Positions 60,362 to 64,000 of a stretch of 64,000 nucleotides of DNA are shown in pieces (within the stretch, counting starts at the first letter, position 1; each line of letters opens with the position of its first letter). A program made the translations under genes and the position numbers. This DNA is from Polytrichum commune (Eukaryota; Streptophyta; Polytrichopsida; Polytrichales; Polytrichaceae). The notes under the pieces are model-generated. The model did no database searches. It saw nothing but the letters and a program-made list of their open reading frames with translations, and had not been told where the DNA came from. The stretch covers positions 20,243,666-20,307,665 of the forward strand of contig OX485807.1 in the NCBI GenBank assembly GCA_950295325.1. Reading direction: 5' to 3'.

Positions 60362-62251
60362 AATTATTGCAATTTCTGGTGGCTTTTGGCTTGTGCAGAT
60401 CACGTCAACCACCGAACCATTAATTATTTTTAGTTACTTTTTCATTTGATGAACCAAATAGAGTCGATTATTCATGACATAAACATTCATAAAAGTAATT
60501 GATACTGAACTCATTGTTTACTAGTATCTTACACTGATCTTCTATCATTCCTGCTGCTTCTTGCATGCAATCGTTCTACTTTTATTTGAAGAAAAGACTT
60601 TTTGGAGCAGAAACAAACTTTCACAATGGTTAGAAGCGCTTGAAAGATCGTGAAGCATGCAGTGTTTGTGAATCCAATCAACCAGCAATAAAAGGAAAAT
60701 GTCCTGAAGGTTCTACAAGGCACCAGATTGCTTGTAGGAATATTTACCAGGTTGTTGTACTCTTCTCTGATACCTGATTACCTCAATCATCCAGATTAGA
60801 ACGTTTTTCTACAATGGTTCAGTTGATTCTATATTTCAGAAAATTGTATACTGTATATGATGAAGTAATTGGATAGCCTTCAAGTGCACGATGAGGGACA
60901 CCAACCTTTGAGGAAGTTTAAAAGCAATCACATGTATTGTTGGATTCAACTTTTTTTCTTTCTGAAGGCTCCTGCGCAAGGACTATAGGATATCCATCTG
61001 CTCAAACAAAGACAGACCTGCTTTCTGTGGGCTTCAATGTTGATCCTGTCATTTCTCCACTCCTCGGAGCCAAAAGGCCCCCCCCCCCCCCCCCCTTTAC
61101 ACTAGAGCTCGGACTAGAGTTGACAAGGTTTCATCCAAAGCTCAAACTATTGATACTTTCACCAATCCTCAAATCTTTAAGCTCTCAATTGAGCAAGTGT
61201 AAAGTGGCCATGCTCAAATTGAGATATCAAGGAAAGGGGATAATAATAACAAGCCAAAGGAACATTCATAACGAGGCAAAGGAATATTAATGACAAGCTA
61301 AAGAATGCTTGAATGCCCTTGGGCCCACAAAATGAGAGCTCAAACTCTCTATATTCTTAAGTTACCTCATCTAGGTAGCTTAGGATTTTGACCTAGAGCT
61401 TGTCAAAAATGATGGAGAGCTTGTTCTACATGAAACCATAAATGTGCCATGTAAACTTTGTAAGCACGGTAAAATTTTCAAGCTCTCAAGTTGAAAGCTC
61501 AAAAGTAAAGTGGTCACACATCAGTCGCCCTGAAATGAAGGAGATCCCCACATCCATATATCCATCCATCCGGATACTTCATTTCCAACACATCGATCGT
61601 TTACCAATTTCGGCTCCATGTCTGTCTCATTATCGTTCTTATCAGTTCACCAAGACTCATCCGTCATCGACCTTTGTGCATGTCCAGTCCATGTGTGGCT
61701 CACCAGGCGAAAGACGAGTCTGATCGATTGGCAACTAAACAACCACAATTCTCCATGTAAAAATCCTCCCTTAGCAAACGTCACCTTGAATTTTGAGGTG
61801 GAAAGTGGAGTTGCAGAGTCTGTCTGTGTGGCAAGCTCTGCGTTGGCCAAGTGAGCAGCACCATTTCCATTCCTACGGTACAGAACCTCCATTTGTGCAT
61901 GTTGATGATCCCTACCCTTTTGGGTGGGTAACCCAACTCCTACAAGTTTCACAAATTGAAAGATTAGGAGCTGGTTGGATGCTTCGAAAGATTGAGAGAT
62001 TGTGTAATATATATCCATTGCCACAAATCTCGAAGCTCAGACATTTTGCTTTAGTTTTCAGCACTCTCCTTTAAGGAATAACCATAGCCGCGGTTTATTC
62101 TTCAGTCCTGCATTCCCACACAACAATTGTATACTTTTTCCTTTATAATTCACTCTTTAGGTTGACTTGGACATAGCCTTCTCTAGACAGCTCGGGAATC
62201 CGAAAGAGGGAGAATTCTTTGTGTGTATACGTGTGTTTTGTTTTCGGAGCT
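60362..62251. other. Intergenic stretch between HMGCL and VTE1
   Basis: Contains a 19-base C-run at 61078-61096. The upstream part is the HMGCL 3' region; the last few hundred bases are the VTE1 promoter and 5' UTR (no clear TATA chosen). Confidence 0.45.
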
Positions 62252-64000
62252 ATGGCGTTGGCTATGGCGTGTACAGGAGTGTGGGGAAGAGCAATTTCGA
62301 TGAGCAATGTGATGGTGAGGTCCGACGCAGCTGGTGTAACGGATCCTCTAACTGGAACTTCCACTCCGGAGGGAGACGCCCTCCTGGACCGAGTGAAGGG
62401 CAAGATGGTGGTTCGCAAGAAAAGTGTTGGCGAGTACACGCCATCGGCGGTGCGAAGAGATACTCGCACTCCGCATAGTGGGTCAGTTTCTTCTCTCGCT
62501 GTTTCCAAATTCATCAATTATAGTATAGAACACGGGATTTTTTTTCATGGCAAGTTGACATTGTTGCAATGTTCAAATGGGTTTAAAAGCATTCATAAGC
62601 ATGTGTAGGACGTTCTCCTTCTAATATCCTAGCTTCAAGAAAAAATCCATTATTCAAGGTCTTTGATTAATACATGCATGAATGCCAAGGATTGTCAAGT
62701 GGCTTTAAGCTCCCATTAGTTGACGTAATCTCGTTGTTACTTGTCTTCGGAGAAGCCTTCTCCCATGTACCAAGATCCAACTTAAAGAACTCGCCAAAAG
62801 AATCTCACCGACTATTTACTCTCTAAGATGCTTATCTAGGGTGAACACTCACTACACCACTTAAGAATATTTGTTGATTGCACCAACTTTTCGGATGGTA
62901 GCCATCTTAGATAGTTAATATGTGCAAGATTCACTCAATTTGGCTCCAATGTTAAATTTCAATATAGGATTCACAATTGACGTGAAGAGTTCGTGAAGAG
63001 GTTCGGACTGCTTGGTTCGAGTATGATGGAGATCATAATACGAGTTGAATTGTTGAACCAGAGTTTGGATCGTGTTTTTAATCATGAACGCTCCATCTTG
63101 AATTGTCTAATTTCACAGGTACCATTTCGATGGCACGAGCCGGCGGTTCTTTGAAGGCTGGTATTTCAAGGTCTCTCTACCTGAGGAGAAGCAGAGCTTT
63201 GCATGGATGTATTCGGTGGAGGATCCTGGCGCCGCAAATGGCAGCCTCTCTGGGGTAGGAGACTTCTTTGAGGGAACCAAATTCCCTGGTGTGGGCGCCC
63301 AAATTATGGGCGCCGATGACAAATACTTGTGTCAATTCGACGAGAGCGTGAAATCTTTCTGGGGAAGTAAGTTCCTTCATTTTCACAGATTGTTTATCCA
63401 CCCATTTTCTTGTGTTGGTTTTCTTGGAAAAAATGTTCTGTTCCTAACTAGGGTTTTGCACTGCATTTCAAGACAAACTCACAACAAAAATCACGACCAT
63501 GGCCCAATAGAGTTATCCTCTTACTTAAACATGACTTTTGGTCGAGAGTTGGTTGTTTTGCATACGAAACCTGTCATATTAGGGAAGTTTTCGATGCATA
63601 CTTGGAAGTAAGTGGTGTGGAGGTCTGAACAAAGAACATTCTATTGGTTCATTGAGAGTTAAACTCTTTTTTGGCATCCCAAGAGGTCCTAAAATGAGTT
63701 TGTCACTCCATGAACTGAAATAGGTTGCTTTTCATTCAAATTCAAACACTACCTCCTAGCATGCACCACAAGTAGAAAGAAATTATTGATTTTGTATGCA
63801 AAACAACCTATGGAAAATCATTGGCAACCAACTCCCATCGAAAAGTTCCATTGAGGTAAAGGATAACTCTATGGCCTGGTCTCTACTTGAAGGTTTTCTC
63901 TGTACACTTACAGCAGTGATTGAAATAACATCAACTGATTCTCATTCAATGCGTGGATCAATTTTGTAGACTGAATACTCGAAAGCCTCATCAATCGATT
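62252..64000 (+). CDS. VTE1: Tocopherol cyclase, first two exons (cut by window end)
   Basis: Cyclises the phytyl side chain of quinol precursors to make the chroman ring of tocopherols, at plastoglobules of plastids. Exon 1 is 62252-62481, exon 2 is 63119-63366, joined in phase (HSG-YHFDG), with GT-AG sites; later exons lie beyond the window. Exon 1 ends with TPSAVRRDTRTPHSG. Exon 2 carries SRRFFEGWYFKVSLPEEKQS, FAWMYSVEDPGA and GVGAQIMGADDKYLCQF, the conserved N-terminal core of plant VTE1 proteins. The leader of exon 1 (about 70 residues, MALAMACTGVWGRAISMS) is Ser/Thr/Arg-rich, consistent with a plastid transit peptide but short. Intron 2 starts with GTAAGT at 63367. Confidence 0.93.
63367..64000 (+). 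other. VTE1 intron 2, partial
   Basis: Begins with GTAAGT donor. No exon seen before the window end. Confidence 0.7.

Overview
The window is nuclear DNA from a streptophyte, most likely a land plant with a large, transposon-rich genome. The reasons are two plant housekeeping genes with phase-consistent GT-AG introns (HMG-CoA lyase at 56.7-60.4 kb and the 5' end of tocopherol cyclase VTE1 at 62.3 kb to the window end), TTTAGGG telomere-type motifs, and plant-type PIF/Harbinger elements. I cannot name the species. The mix of DUF7869, pogo-like and Rep-like relics makes me lean towards a seed-free plant, but that is weak inference.

Layout: 1-4.27 kb is the right part of a GC-rich, decayed PIF/Harbinger element with a transposase and a convergent Myb-like partner. 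4.3-9.5 kb is AT-rich with minus-strand coding remnants. 9.55-10.7 kb is a repeat-type gene relic. 11.7-13.0 kb is a broken pogo/Tigger-like transposase, followed by a clean MITE at 13086-13679. 15.9-17.7 kb holds two minus-strand genes: a Lys/Glu-rich protein and an FCP1-like HAD protein. 18.2-22.7 kb is a three-exon minus-strand gene of about 1384 codons, with a ParB/DGQH-type domain followed by a degenerate N4/N6 DNA-methyltransferase-like region. 27.0-31.3 kb is a tandem array leading into a DUF7869 transposon-type gene. 24351-24881 is a second MITE with a TAA duplication. 39.2-40.6 kb holds four in-phase exons of a CLC chloride-channel gene lacking both ends. 41.9-47.6 kb is an intact-looking PIF/Harbinger pair with divergent genes. 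50.5-52.0 kb is a Rep-like (HUH-type) pseudogene split by a hAT-type element with an 8-bp duplication. 53.6-64.0 kb is the genic end.

The most unusual structure is a family of about 32 copies of a 22-bp palindrome (arms GTTTGGGTCG and CGACCCAAAC around a 2-bp centre). Copies lie in the 3' flank, two coding sites, both introns and the 5' flank of the ParB/methyltransferase-like gene, in a six-copy cluster upstream of it (23.0-23.2 kb), and in a 16-copy array about 200 bp upstream of the DUF7869 gene. A ParB-like/methyltransferase-like protein surrounded by palindromic, iteron-like sites is reminiscent of a partition or modification locus inside a plant mobile element. The link between protein and palindrome is inference.

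Many transposon-type genes carry single stop codons explicable as C-to-T changes (CAG to TAG, CGA to TGA), as expected from methylated, silenced DNA. Most intergenic DNA is AT-rich, with simple repeats, poly-G/C runs and diverged dispersed repeats.
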